A stretch of DNA of 32,258 nt, from the NCBI GenBank assembly GCA_964520525.1, contig CAZFNR010000021.1, positions 1 to 32,258 of the forward strand. The letters run 5' to 3'. Both the position numbers and the translations under genes were made by a program. Shown in pieces: positions 1-7,922 of this stretch. The stretch is from JAJPXC01 sp964520525 (GTDB lineage: Bacteria; Bacteroidota; Bacteroidia; Bacteroidales; Muribaculaceae). Each line of letters starts with the position of its first letter. Position 1 is the stretch's first letter. Below the pieces are notes generated by a model that was given only the letters and a program-made list of their open reading frames with translations, was not told the DNA's origin and made no database searches.

Positions 1-159
1 GGCACGTTCTATAAATCAGAAAACGAGTAAATTTAAGTATGTATATTCTCGACGGATTCTTGACCGACACTTGCCTCACAGCGCAAGATAACTACAAAGC
101 ACTGTTAAACTACTTTAAGATAAAGTTTTAGGCTATTGTCAGAAAGACCAATTATACAA

Positions 160-192
160 AGCGACCCCGTCCAAATCAAGGACGGGGTCGCT
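160..192 (-). terminator. Hairpin terminator of the beta-helix secreted protein gene
   Basis: A perfect 13-bp inverted repeat (160-172 with 180-192) encloses a 7-nt loop and lies about 30 nt past the stop codon of the minus-strand gene. On the minus strand it is followed by TTTGTATAAT, a weak U-tract, so intrinsic termination is likely but not certain. The rest of 1-222 shows no convincing gene; a 30-codon ATG ORF at 39-131 (+) has no supporting features. Confidence 0.7.
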
Positions 193-222
193 GCTATTTC
201 CGGACTAAACGCCTTGTAGCGT

Positions 223-2991
223 TCACTTTACAATCACCACTTTCTCCACGCGGCCGTCAGGATAGCGGACGATATTCACTCCGTGTGAAGGCTCTGCCAT
301 GACACGGCCCGACAGGTCATACACACGACGATCTCCCGTCGCAGCGTCAGGCTCATCGGTCACGACATTTTCAACGCCCGTTGACACTTTTCCTTCATAA
401 TATCCCGTCAACTGAATCATAATGTCGGTAGTGTTAGGCGACGACAAACGCAGTGCGGCGTTATATTCGGATTTCCATCGGTCGGGCGTAAATGTCACGT
501 TAAAGCTATTTCCCGTACGATTCACGGCGAAACTTTCGCCGTCGGCACCGACTATCGCTGCTGTAACCTCTGTTGCCAAACCGCTCAGAGAGACATTTAC
601 TGCCGAGCTGACGGGTTCACCATCAGTCGAGAGTGACATCGATGTGCGGTCGGCGGTAAAGCCATGTTCGTCGATAGCGAGAACGTCGCCCTGGCCATTA
701 TCCTGTTTCAATTTATAGCTAAACAAGGTATACTTGCGTTTGCCGGCTGCACCGGTAACACATCCTATCAAAAGTGACGGACGTCCTTTGTCGTCGCGAT
801 GCACCTTAATCGCTTCAGGTTCCCCTTCGTCATCGCCCTGCGACATATCCTCCAGGATTGCCTTGGCACGAATCGCTGAACGCGACACATACTCGCCCGT
901 ACGCCAGTTAATCAAGTTTTGGATATAAACAGGTTGGCCGTCGGCGGGAACCGGATTACTGCCATAGCCTTTTTTACTGTCACCCTCGAGCGTGTAGATA
1001 TAGTCGCCTGAAATGGTGAACCCCTGATCAGACCATGTCTTAAATCCGGTATCTTGCGTGTTCAAGCATGTACGCCCCGAATTTGTTATCTTTTTTGCTC
1101 CCTTCGGCACAAATACTTGCTTTTTATAGGTCACCGTCTCGGGGTTTGCGAGGGCCTCGTCAAGGTCGTAGATGCTGAAATAATCGCCTGCCGACGTGCG
1201 CGAACGCACCACCAACAGTCGGTTATCGTTATCGACCGACGGATAAGGATAGGTCGAACCGTTATCTGCGCAATAATCTTTATTGAGCTTCATATAGTTT
1301 GTCGACGTGCGTAAATCGACATGTTCACCAGCCTTCCACGGGATAAACGCTATACCGGTGGGGGTAGTCGACGTTGACGATTTGCTCGGCCCTCCGGTAA
1401 CGACATAGACCTTGCCGTTATAGCGAGTGGTTGCCATATTGCTACCATGGCTACTATTGCTGAGATACATATAAGTCTCTTTGCCGCCCGACGCCACGCG
1501 CGTGACAAACAGGAATCTATCGCTCGTGATATTGATTTTCTCTTTGACAGCCTTGCCAAACGCGTTAGTCGTTTCATGGTCAATTGCGATATAGACATCG
1601 CCGGTAGCGTCGTCAATATCGCAGTTTTGCACCACGTTAGTAGCAACGCGTCCGGCCACCGATGACGCCCCGACTGTCCACTCTTTCAGACCGGCAGTGT
1701 TATTCTTGGGTGTAGCGCGGCCAAACAGCACGTTTCCGTCGGCATCTTTCGAACCGTAGATGCCAAGCGTAGTGCCATTATCTTTGGGATAATTAAAACG
1801 GTTTTGGCTTCCGGCAAAGTAACGCTGACCTTTTGTCTCCCACGACGGTTTTACATACGCATAACACATCTCAGTGTTGTCGTGGCAATTCCATCTCACG
1901 TCAACATCGGCCGTCGTTGTGTTATTGTTATTGGCATAAAATACATAATTGTATCCATCGGTGCGTTTGCAAGTCTTATTCTTAAATGTGTTGTGGTTGA
2001 CATAAAGTTTCGTATTGACCGGGTTATAGATAGTCTCTTTTGTGTCACCGCTAAAGAACCTTATCAATGACCACATCGAGCTTTGACCGATACACCCGTC
2101 AAACATATTATCCTTTACATGGCCGGTCGCATACTTGCCGCCGGCACTGTTACAGCCAACGTAGTAGAGTCGCAAACAGAATTGACCGTTTGCCGCACCT
2201 TCGCCGACATACTTAAAATCGTTATGGGACACCTCAAAATCGCCCTGAGTGTTAAACAGCGAGATTGACGTTCCGCCATAAGCGAAATGGTTATCTGTCA
2301 CAACCGTGGTCCCGTCGGACCCCGCTAACTGTATGCAATTAGGCTGTGCCTCGGCTGCGGCTCCCTCAAATGCGTTATGAGCCACATACACATTCTTATA
2401 GCGACTGAACGAGGCAGCGACAGTCGGGTCGGTGCATCCTGCTATTGTCGAGCTCGGACGATAAGCGTGACCCAAATACAGCAACGCGGTTTCATTTGCC
2501 GCTGTCAACGTGGTTCCGGTGCAACGGTTATAAATATAGCTGAAATTATCTATGCTCGAGCCGGGTTGAGCATTGTCGTTGCGGACACATCCGTTTCCCG
2601 TGAAGCAAAAACCGTTTATGGTCACCGCCGACGCATTAACTGTGATTTCGCCTGTGACGTTGGTTTCAGCGTAAGTATTGCGCGAGCCTGACCATCCGTC
2701 GCACCACGCATTAGCTCCTATCAACTCAACATTTGCCTTGCTGATTGTGAACGACCCGAGCGTTTGCGGACTGAAATAAATCTTGGAGTTTTCCTCCAAT
2801 ACCGCCAACACGCTTTCGATGTTGGTAAAAGCAGTGGACCCGGCATTAAATACCTTGCTACGATACATCACCTCCAAGCCGTAACTCATGTTAGCCTCCG
2901 GCCCAACAAAATAGTCCTTAGCCTGCGCCGCAACATCACATGACATCACGGCCGCCACAGCCAAAGCGGTCTTTAATAAATTAGATTTCAT
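223..2991 (-). CDS. Secreted right-handed beta-helix / beta-propeller protein with T9SS-like tail
   Basis: A 922-aa exported protein. Residues 1-24 form a signal peptide ending in AAQA. Residues about 60-400 carry short N- and T-rich strands with repeated 'HN.F' and 'DN.F' turns (VAHNAFEG, VSHNDFKY, VKDNMFDG, VNHNTFKN), the usual look of a pectate-lyase-type parallel beta-helix. Residues about 435-762 look like a beta-propeller: 'DQGFTISGDYIYTLEG', then 'NWRTGEY' and 'GEPEAIKVHRDDKGRPSL' resemble the helveticin J / TagC-like propeller family. An Ig-like stretch (765-865) and a tail with 'VYDLSGRVM' ending in VVIVK resemble a type-A type IX secretion sorting domain. No catalytic residues can be assigned, so the substrate is unknown; surface binding or degradation of glycan is an inference. 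It appears monocistronic. Confidence 0.75.
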   Translation of the reverse strand: MKSNLLKTALAVAAVMSCDVAAQAKDYFVGPEANMSYGLEVMYRSKVFNAGSTAFTNIESVLAVLEENSKIYFSPQTLGSFTISKANVELIGANAWCDGWSGSRNTYAETNVTGEITVNASAVTINGFCFTGNGCVRNDNAQPGSSIDNFSYIYNRCTGTTLTAANETALLYLGHAYRPSSTIAGCTDPTVAASFSRYKNVYVAHNAFEGAAAEAQPNCIQLAGSDGTTVVTDNHFAYGGTSISLFNTQGDFEVSHNDFKYVGEGAANGQFCLRLYYVGCNSAGGKYATGHVKDNMFDGCIGQSSMWSLIRFFSGDTKETIYNPVNTKLYVNHNTFKNKTCKRTDGYNYVFYANNNNTTTADVDVRWNCHDNTEMCYAYVKPSWETKGQRYFAGSQNRFNYPKDNGTTLGIYGSKDADGNVLFGRATPKNNTAGLKEWTVGASSVAGRVATNVVQNCDIDDATGDVYIAIDHETTNAFGKAVKEKINITSDRFLFVTRVASGGKETYMYLSNSSHGSNMATTRYNGKVYVVTGGPSKSSTSTTPTGIAFIPWKAGEHVDLRTSTNYMKLNKDYCADNGSTYPYPSVDNDNRLLVVRSRTSAGDYFSIYDLDEALANPETVTYKKQVFVPKGAKKITNSGRTCLNTQDTGFKTWSDQGFTISGDYIYTLEGDSKKGYGSNPVPADGQPVYIQNLINWRTGEYVSRSAIRAKAILEDMSQGDDEGEPEAIKVHRDDKGRPSLLIGCVTGAAGKRKYTLFSYKLKQDNGQGDVLAIDEHGFTADRTSMSLSTDGEPVSSAVNVSLSGLATEVTAAIVGADGESFAVNRTGNSFNVTFTPDRWKSEYNAALRLSSPNTTDIMIQLTGYYEGKVSTGVENVVTDEPDAATGDRRVYDLSGRVMAEPSHGVNIVRYPDGRVEKVVIVK

Positions 2992-3063
2992 TCGCTAAAT
3001 CGTTTTTCTATTAATATTAAGGTAGTAATTTTCGATCTTATTTAGGTATATAGTATTTTTTGG

Positions 3064-3071
3064 CAAATGTA
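3064..3071 (-). promoter_or_regulatory. Probable -7 box for the beta-helix protein gene
   Basis: On the minus strand the sequence reads TACATTTG, a full match to the Bacteroidetes -7 consensus TAnnTTTG, about 70 nt before the start codon. No clear TTTG -33 element lies 19-21 nt upstream, so this is tentative. The surrounding 2992-3190 is AT-rich and holds no gene. Confidence 0.4.
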
Positions 3072-3192
3072 TATAATTTTTTCAATATAACGCCGGACTC
3101 ACATTTTTAATCGCCATAATTTTAACATTTTTCCGATTCCATAAATTTCATCCAGTAAATTATCATGCAAATTGCACTCATATATCAAAATG

Positions 3193-3225
3193 TTTGATGA
3201 TTATCAGATAATTTTTGTAACTTTG
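3193..3225 (+). promoter_or_regulatory. Bacteroidetes-type promoter of the B12 riboswitch/btuB operon
   Basis: TTTG (3193-3196), a 21-nt spacer and TAACTTTG (3218-3225) match the Bacteroidetes -33/-7 consensus. The predicted transcription start near 3230 lies just before the riboswitch aptamer, as expected for a leader-controlled operon. Confidence 0.75.
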
Positions 3226-3236
3226 CCGATGATATG

Positions 3237-3420
3237 GTATCCAAGCCGCTCCGACGGGAGTGGCCCGGTTGGATATAATAGGGAACACGGTGAGAATCCG
3301 TGACAGTGCCCGCTGCTGTGAGTTCCAAGAGAAAAGATTGTGACAACCGCCACTGGTGTTTAGTCCGGGAAGGCGTCACAATCGGAACGAGTCAGAAGAC
3401 CTGCCATAGCAACATAAGAA
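3237..3420 (+). ncRNA. Cobalamin (B12) riboswitch aptamer
   Basis: Hallmarks of the cobalamin riboswitch appear in order: GGGAACACGGTGAGAATCCG near 3280, TGACAGTGCCCGCTGCTGTGA just after it, GCCACTGGTG near 3350, CCGGGAAGGC near 3366 and the B12 box GAGTCAGAAGACCTGCC at 3389-3405. It sits between a consensus promoter and a TonB-dependent receptor gene. High adenosylcobalamin or a related corrinoid should repress the downstream genes. The aptamer opens with an unusually neat nested stem (TATCCAA...TTGGATA enclosing GCCGCTCC...GGGAGTGGC). Exact ends are approximate. Confidence 0.95.
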
Positions 3421-3450
3421 CAACGCCTGCGGGATTATAGGTGTGTCATA

Positions 3451-3536
3451 GATGTAAAAGCCGGTGGGTTTTACGTCTTGAGAGCAATAGTTTCCCGTGA
3501 GCGAGTATAACTGCCGCTTGACGGGAGTTTTTGTTT
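3451..3536 (+). terminator. Riboswitch expression platform with intrinsic terminator
   Basis: Two hairpins follow the aptamer. The first pairs 3451-3459 with 3469-3477 (9 bp with one wobble). The second pairs TCCCGT/AGCG (3493-3503) with CGCT/ACGGGA (3515-3526) and is followed at once by GTTTTTGTTTC, a U-rich tract. The second has terminator form and ends only 15 nt before the btuB start, suggesting transcriptional control, although sequestering of the start region is also possible. Confidence 0.65.
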
Positions 3537-3551
3537 CTCATAAATTAGCCG

Positions 3552-5618
3552 ATGAATCGAAGTGAAATAACCGGTAGATATAGTGTAATCGTTGTCAGTC
3601 TAATTCGCGGATTGACGCTGGCGGTATTGATGGCTGCTGTTTCGCTGTCGAGTGAAGCCATAGAGGTTACTGACGCTTACCTCGATTCTGTTTTCAATAT
3701 GAATGAGGTCGTGGTTACGGAAAACCGCCGTCGCGAAATCGTACCGTCTCAGACCCTTGAAGGGGAGCAGCTTGAAAAGCTCAACTCCCGGTCGGTAGCT
3801 GATGCGTTGCGCTACTTCTCAGGCTTGCAAATCAAGGATTACGGTGGAGTCGGCGGCATAAAAACCGTCAATATGCGCTCAATGGGAAGCCTAAATGTCG
3901 GAGTGTTCTACGACGGACTACAGCTCGGAAACGCCCAAAACGGGCAGGTTGACCTCGGGCGTTACTCGCTTGACAACGTTGAGGAGATTTCAGTATATAA
4001 CGGCCAAAAAAGCAATATTTTCCAAAGCGCGAGGGACTTTGGCTCGGCGGGGACAATCTACATCCGCACGCGGCGGCCGCGGTGGAGCGACCCCGACCAA
4101 CGCACGCGAATCACTGCCCGTATGCGTTTCGGCAGCTTCGGTCTTGTAAATCCCGACCTCGTCTGGGAACAACGTCTGAGCCCCAGCGTCAGCCTCTCGG
4201 CATCCGCCGGATACACTTACGCCGACGGCAAATACAAATACACCTACCGCCGGCGTCTATCTAACGGCGACTTAGCCTACGACACCACGGCTACCCGACA
4301 AAACGGCGACATCGAGGCCTTACGCTCCGAAGTTTCTCTTTTTGGATTCACGCAACGCGGCAGCTGGACTGCAAAACTTTACTATTACGATTCAGAGCGG
4401 GGCATCCCGGGAGCGATTGTCAACAACTATCTCTCCAACGGTGAGCGGCAATGGGATCGTAGTTTCTTTGCCCAAGGCAGCGGCGAATGGCTCATATCTC
4501 CGTCATACCAACTGAAAGTCAACGCCAAATGGGCTTGGGACTACACCCGCTTTCTACGCGAAAAGTCGTACTTGATGCCTGTCGACAACCGATATTATCA
4601 GCAAGAAGTCTACCTCTCGGCTGCGCAATTGTTCAAGATTAAGCCCTGGTGGAGCGCAACCCTCTCGACCGACTTCCAGTGGAACAAGCTCAATTCCGAC
4701 CTTCGCGACTTCCTGTTCCCTCGGCGCGACACTGAGATGATAGCCGCCGCTACCGCCATATCAATCAACCGCTTCGACGCGCAAGCCTCATTGTTGGGCG
4801 CATTCGTCCAAGACCGCACTCGCAGCAACCCGCGACAACCAAGCGCCACCAACCGCTTCCAACGCTTCACCCCGGCAATTTTCCTATCGTGGCGACCGTT
4901 TGCCAACGTCGGCTGGTCGCTCAACGGGTTCTTCAAGCGAGCGTTCCGTATGCCAACATTCAACGACCTCTATTACACCGATTTCGGCAACAAATACCTA
5001 AAACCTGAAGTGTCGACTCAATATGACATCGGCACTGCTTACAACGTCGATTTCAACAATTCATTCGTGCAAAATTTCTCAATCAGGCTCGACGCATATT
5101 ACAACCAAGTCGACGACAAAATTATCGCTTACCCCGCCGGACAACAATTCCGCTGGACTATGCTGAACCTCGGCAAAGTTGACATTTGGGGACTTGACGT
5201 TAACACTGAGCTATCAGCAAAAATAGGTAACGTCGCCGCCGACTTGAGGGTAAACTACACTTTCCAAAAAGCTATCGACGTGACCAATAGCGCCGACCGA
5301 TACTACCGCGGCCAAATCCCCTATGTCCCGCGCCACTCTGCAACAGTAGCCGCTTCTGCCGACTGGAAAGGTTGGAGCCTCAACGGTAGCATCATCTACA
5401 CAGGCGAACGATACAACTCACAAGAAAACCTGCAAAAGTTTTTAGAACCGGCCTGGACCACTACCGACATTTCGCTTTTCAAAGATTTCATGCTCCTCAA
5501 CATCAATTGGCGTGCCGGAGTCGAAGTCAACAACCTGTTCAACCAAAACTACGAAGTAATCAGCTGCTATCCTATGCCGGGTACAAACTACCGATTAAAT
5601 GTTAAATTAACAATATAA
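3552..5618 (+). CDS. btuB: TonB-dependent cobalamin receptor BtuB
   Basis: A 688-aa outer-membrane transporter that imports B12 and related corrinoids using TonB energy. A signal peptide occupies roughly residues 10-36 (VIVVSLIRGLTLAVLMAAVS then SEA). A TonB-box-like NEVVVT (51-56) leads into the plug domain (about 55-175, with 'LRYFSGLQIKDYGG' and 'VFYDGLQLGNAQNG'), followed by a 22-strand-type barrel ending in the aromatic-alternating C-terminal strand YRLNVKLTI. Length is normal for Bacteroidetes BtuB, and there is no N-terminal SusC-type CarboxypepD extension. Assignment to B12 rather than another ligand rests on the riboswitch directly upstream and the BtuG-like gene 11 nt downstream. 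No strong Shine-Dalgarno is visible, as is common in this phylum. Confidence 0.93.
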   Translation: MNRSEITGRYSVIVVSLIRGLTLAVLMAAVSLSSEAIEVTDAYLDSVFNMNEVVVTENRRREIVPSQTLEGEQLEKLNSRSVADALRYFSGLQIKDYGGVGGIKTVNMRSMGSLNVGVFYDGLQLGNAQNGQVDLGRYSLDNVEEISVYNGQKSNIFQSARDFGSAGTIYIRTRRPRWSDPDQRTRITARMRFGSFGLVNPDLVWEQRLSPSVSLSASAGYTYADGKYKYTYRRRLSNGDLAYDTTATRQNGDIEALRSEVSLFGFTQRGSWTAKLYYYDSERGIPGAIVNNYLSNGERQWDRSFFAQGSGEWLISPSYQLKVNAKWAWDYTRFLREKSYLMPVDNRYYQQEVYLSAAQLFKIKPWWSATLSTDFQWNKLNSDLRDFLFPRRDTEMIAAATAISINRFDAQASLLGAFVQDRTRSNPRQPSATNRFQRFTPAIFLSWRPFANVGWSLNGFFKRAFRMPTFNDLYYTDFGNKYLKPEVSTQYDIGTAYNVDFNNSFVQNFSIRLDAYYNQVDDKIIAYPAGQQFRWTMLNLGKVDIWGLDVNTELSAKIGNVAADLRVNYTFQKAIDVTNSADRYYRGQIPYVPRHSATVAASADWKGWSLNGSIIYTGERYNSQENLQKFLEPAWTTTDISLFKDFMLLNINWRAGVEVNNLFNQNYEVISCYPMPGTNYRLNVKLTI

Positions 5619-5629
5619 CAAATTCAACC

Positions 5630-6766
5630 ATGAACAAAAAAAACTTATTCAAAACCTTGCTCTGCCGTGTACTCCCTTGCATGGCTCTAGCTGTGTTCGC
5701 CACCGCTTGTGACGACGACAAAGAAGTAGTCATTCCCACCGGCGACAAAGTGACCGAACCCGTAAACAACAATGTTAAAGGTGTCTATATCCTTAGCGAG
5801 GGCTCCTTTGGACAAAACCAAGCCTCGCTCGACTACTTTGACGCTACCACAGGCTACTACACTACTGACATCTACGCTTCACGCAATGACTCTGTAGTCC
5901 TCGAACTTGGCGATGTCGGCAACGACGCTAAAATTTTCGACGGTCGACTCTATGCCGTCATAAACAACTCAAACAAAGTTGAAGTGATGGATGCAAGCAC
6001 CGCTCGACGCATTACACAAATCAATATCAACGGCGCGCGCTACATCACTGCCGACGACAACAATCTCTACGTGTCGGCCTACGGTGCGAGCGCTCCCGGT
6101 GCGGTCTACAAAATCGACCCGGTTTCCTGTCAAATCACCGGCTCTGTCACTGTCGGTTATGAACCTGAAGAACTCGCCATTGCATCCGGTAAACTCTATG
6201 TAGCCAATTCCGGCGGATACATGACCACCGGCCAATATGAGCGTACGGTTTCAGTTATCGACCTATCTTCATTCACCGTGACCAAAAACATCGATGTCGA
6301 TGTCAACCTCCACCGCCTCCGCACCGACGGCAATGGTTACATCTACGTCAGCTCGCGAGGCAACTACTATGACATCCCATCAAGCCTCTATGTCATCAAC
6401 TCTGCTAACGACCAAGTCATCAAACATTTCGACTGCAACGTGGCTGACCTCGACATCTACAAAGGAAAAGTCTACTATTACGGTTCTACCTACGATGCCA
6501 ACTGGGTAGCTACCTACAAATATGGCACCATCGACACCAACTCTTGGACCGCAAACGAATCAAACTTCATCACCGACGGGACTCAAGGTGAAATCGTTAA
6601 TGCCAATGGCATAGCCGTCAACCCCGCTAACGGTGATATCTACATAGCAGATGCATCCTATTACACTTCTACCGGGACAGTTTACTGCTATAGCAACGAC
6701 GGCAAACTGAAATGGAGCCACGCTTCAGGCATTGTGCCAGGTCACTTCGCTTTCGTTAATCGTTAA
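5630..6766 (+). CDS. btuG: BtuG-like surface lipoprotein, YncE/DUF5074-type beta-propeller
   Basis: A 378-aa lipoprotein. The signal peptide ends at ATAC with Cys27, followed by DDDKE, an acidic run of the kind used as a surface-export signal in Bacteroidetes. The mature part is a repeated beta-propeller pattern ('VYILSEGSFGQNQASLDYFD', 'KVEVMDAST', 'VYKIDPVSCQITGSV', 'VSVIDLSS', 'IYVSSRGN', 'IYIADASYY') of the YncE/DUF5074 type. In Bacteroides thetaiotaomicron, BtuG is a surface propeller that binds corrinoids with extreme affinity and caps BtuB. Same fold, same lipidation, placement 11 nt after btuB and control by the same riboswitch support the same role here. Corrinoid-binding residues were not checked individually. 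Confidence 0.85.
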   Translation: MNKKNLFKTLLCRVLPCMALAVFATACDDDKEVVIPTGDKVTEPVNNNVKGVYILSEGSFGQNQASLDYFDATTGYYTTDIYASRNDSVVLELGDVGNDAKIFDGRLYAVINNSNKVEVMDASTARRITQININGARYITADDNNLYVSAYGASAPGAVYKIDPVSCQITGSVTVGYEPEELAIASGKLYVANSGGYMTTGQYERTVSVIDLSSFTVTKNIDVDVNLHRLRTDGNGYIYVSSRGNYYDIPSSLYVINSANDQVIKHFDCNVADLDIYKGKVYYYGSTYDANWVATYKYGTIDTNSWTANESNFITDGTQGEIVNANGIAVNPANGDIYIADASYYTSTGTVYCYSNDGKLKWSHASGIVPGHFAFVNR

Positions 6767-6769
6767 TAG

Positions 6770-7369
6770 ATGGCCGATACTTATCTGACACTTGCCGCAC
6801 CCTGCGAAGGCATTTACAAAGAGAAAATGAGCAAATTTCTCGCTTTCGCCTATCCCGTTTCGACGGCCAAAGAGGCCAAAGAACTGGTCGCTGCAGCTGC
6901 TAAGAAATACTTCGATGCGCGCCACGTCTGCTGGGCTTATATGCTCGGCACGGCGCGCACCGACTTTCTCAGCAACGACAACGGAGAGCCAAGCGGCACG
7001 GCAGGTAAACCGATTCTCGGTCAAATCAACTCTTTCGGTCTTACCAACGTCGTTATTATCGTCGTGCGCTACTTCGGAGGCATCAAACTCGGCACGTCAG
7101 GACTTATCGTTGCATATCGCGAAGCTGCTCGCGAAGCTATTCAAGCCGGACAGATTATCGAATGTCACGAGATGGCTACCGTCTCATTCACATTTCCCTA
7201 TCTCGCTATGAACGACGTGATGAAACTCGCTAAAGCCGACGATATAAAAATAATCGAGCAACAGTTTGACAACTCTTGCTCGATGACTCTTTCAACGAGA
7301 GCCGACTTTATCGACCCTCTTCGGTCTAAACTCTTGGCGATTGACGGCGTTACCGTTCACGACGACTAA
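6770..7369 (+). CDS. yigZ: YigZ / IMPACT family protein
   Basis: A 199-aa cytosolic protein of the UPF0029 (IMPACT) family. The N-terminal domain has the diagnostic 'DNGEPSGTAGKPIL' and 'VVRYFGGIKLGTSGL' motifs; the C-terminal part (about 135-199) fits the DUF1949 ferredoxin-like domain. The biochemical role of bacterial YigZ is not settled; eukaryotic IMPACT influences translation control through GCN1/GCN2. The start lies 3 nt after the btuG stop, so it is almost certainly co-transcribed with btuB-btuG and thus placed under the B12 riboswitch. Whether this has a corrinoid-related meaning or is read-through convenience is unknown. Confidence 0.92.
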   Translation: MADTYLTLAAPCEGIYKEKMSKFLAFAYPVSTAKEAKELVAAAAKKYFDARHVCWAYMLGTARTDFLSNDNGEPSGTAGKPILGQINSFGLTNVVIIVVRYFGGIKLGTSGLIVAYREAAREAIQAGQIIECHEMATVSFTFPYLAMNDVMKLAKADDIKIIEQQFDNSCSMTLSTRADFIDPLRSKLLAIDGVTVHDD

Positions 7370-7372
7370 ATC

Positions 7373-7402
7373 CCGTCGATGCAACGGCTATTTCATTGAC
7401 GG
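7373..7402. terminator. Possible bidirectional hairpin between convergent genes
   Basis: CCGTCGATG (7373-7381) can pair with CATTGACGG (7394-7402) with one G-U wobble, overlapping the tail of the minus-strand DUF2148 gene and lying 3 nt past the yigZ stop. Neither side has a real U-tract, so function is doubtful. Confidence 0.25.
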
Positions 7403-7918
7403 TCGGTCAAAATAAGGACTTTTCGACGATACAGATACGAGGATTGCTATCACTTGGTGGCAATCCTTTATCATTCCCGCCTTTTGCGCCGCAAGCCCGG
7501 CCGAGTACATGACACGGGTGTCGACACGGCAATCTGCCGCCATCGCGCACGCCGACCCGACTGCTATGCCGACATCAATGGAGTTGAAAGCGCATGGCTC
7601 GACGCATGGCTTGCTCTCGCAAGTCGGGTGTCCGCAATATCCGCAGTTAAGTCCCATGGGATTGGGACGCGTGCCGATTAGCACGACGCATTCCGACTGC
7701 TCGACATTCAGGGCATCTCGAATAAATGATGGCCGTGATGCTTGTTCACCGTAGTTGTGCATCTGTTTGCTCAGCGTAATTAGGTCGTCACCTTCTACGG
7801 TCAGAATCTCTATGATGTCAACGCCCTTCGCCTTAGGTGCGGTGCGAGCGGCTGTCATCATCAATCGCGCGGCTGTCATTGCCGCTTCGTGGCGGCTTTG
7901 GCGTTCGTTCAGAATCAT
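7388..7918 (-). CDS. DUF2148 ferredoxin-like protein
   Basis: A 176-aa soluble protein of the DUF2148 (ferredoxin domain-containing) family. A central cysteine cluster, 'NCGYCGHPTC' followed by 'CVEPC' (Cys92, 95, 100, 105, 109), with further Cys at 124, 130 and 153, suggests an iron-sulfur cluster. The N-terminus has Ala-rich helices ('AAMTAARLMMTAARTAPKAKGVD') and the conserved 'VLIGTR' strand. Function is not established; redox or flavin-linked roles have been guessed for the family. It is the last gene of the ftsX-uppP-truB-queA operon, starting 4 nt after the queA stop, so co-expression is very likely. Confidence 0.85.
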   Translation of the reverse strand: MILNERQSRHEAAMTAARLMMTAARTAPKAKGVDIIEILTVEGDDLITLSKQMHNYGEQASRPSFIRDALNVEQSECVVLIGTRPNPMGLNCGYCGHPTCESKPCVEPCAFNSIDVGIAVGSACAMAADCRVDTRVMYSAGLAAQKAGMIKDCHQVIAILVSVSSKSPYFDRPSMK

Positions 7919-7922
7919 CGGC

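Noticed and set aside
39..131. 30-codon plus-strand ORF near the window start
   Set aside because: No ribosome binding site, no recognisable motif, and an upstream in-frame stop; could be chance.
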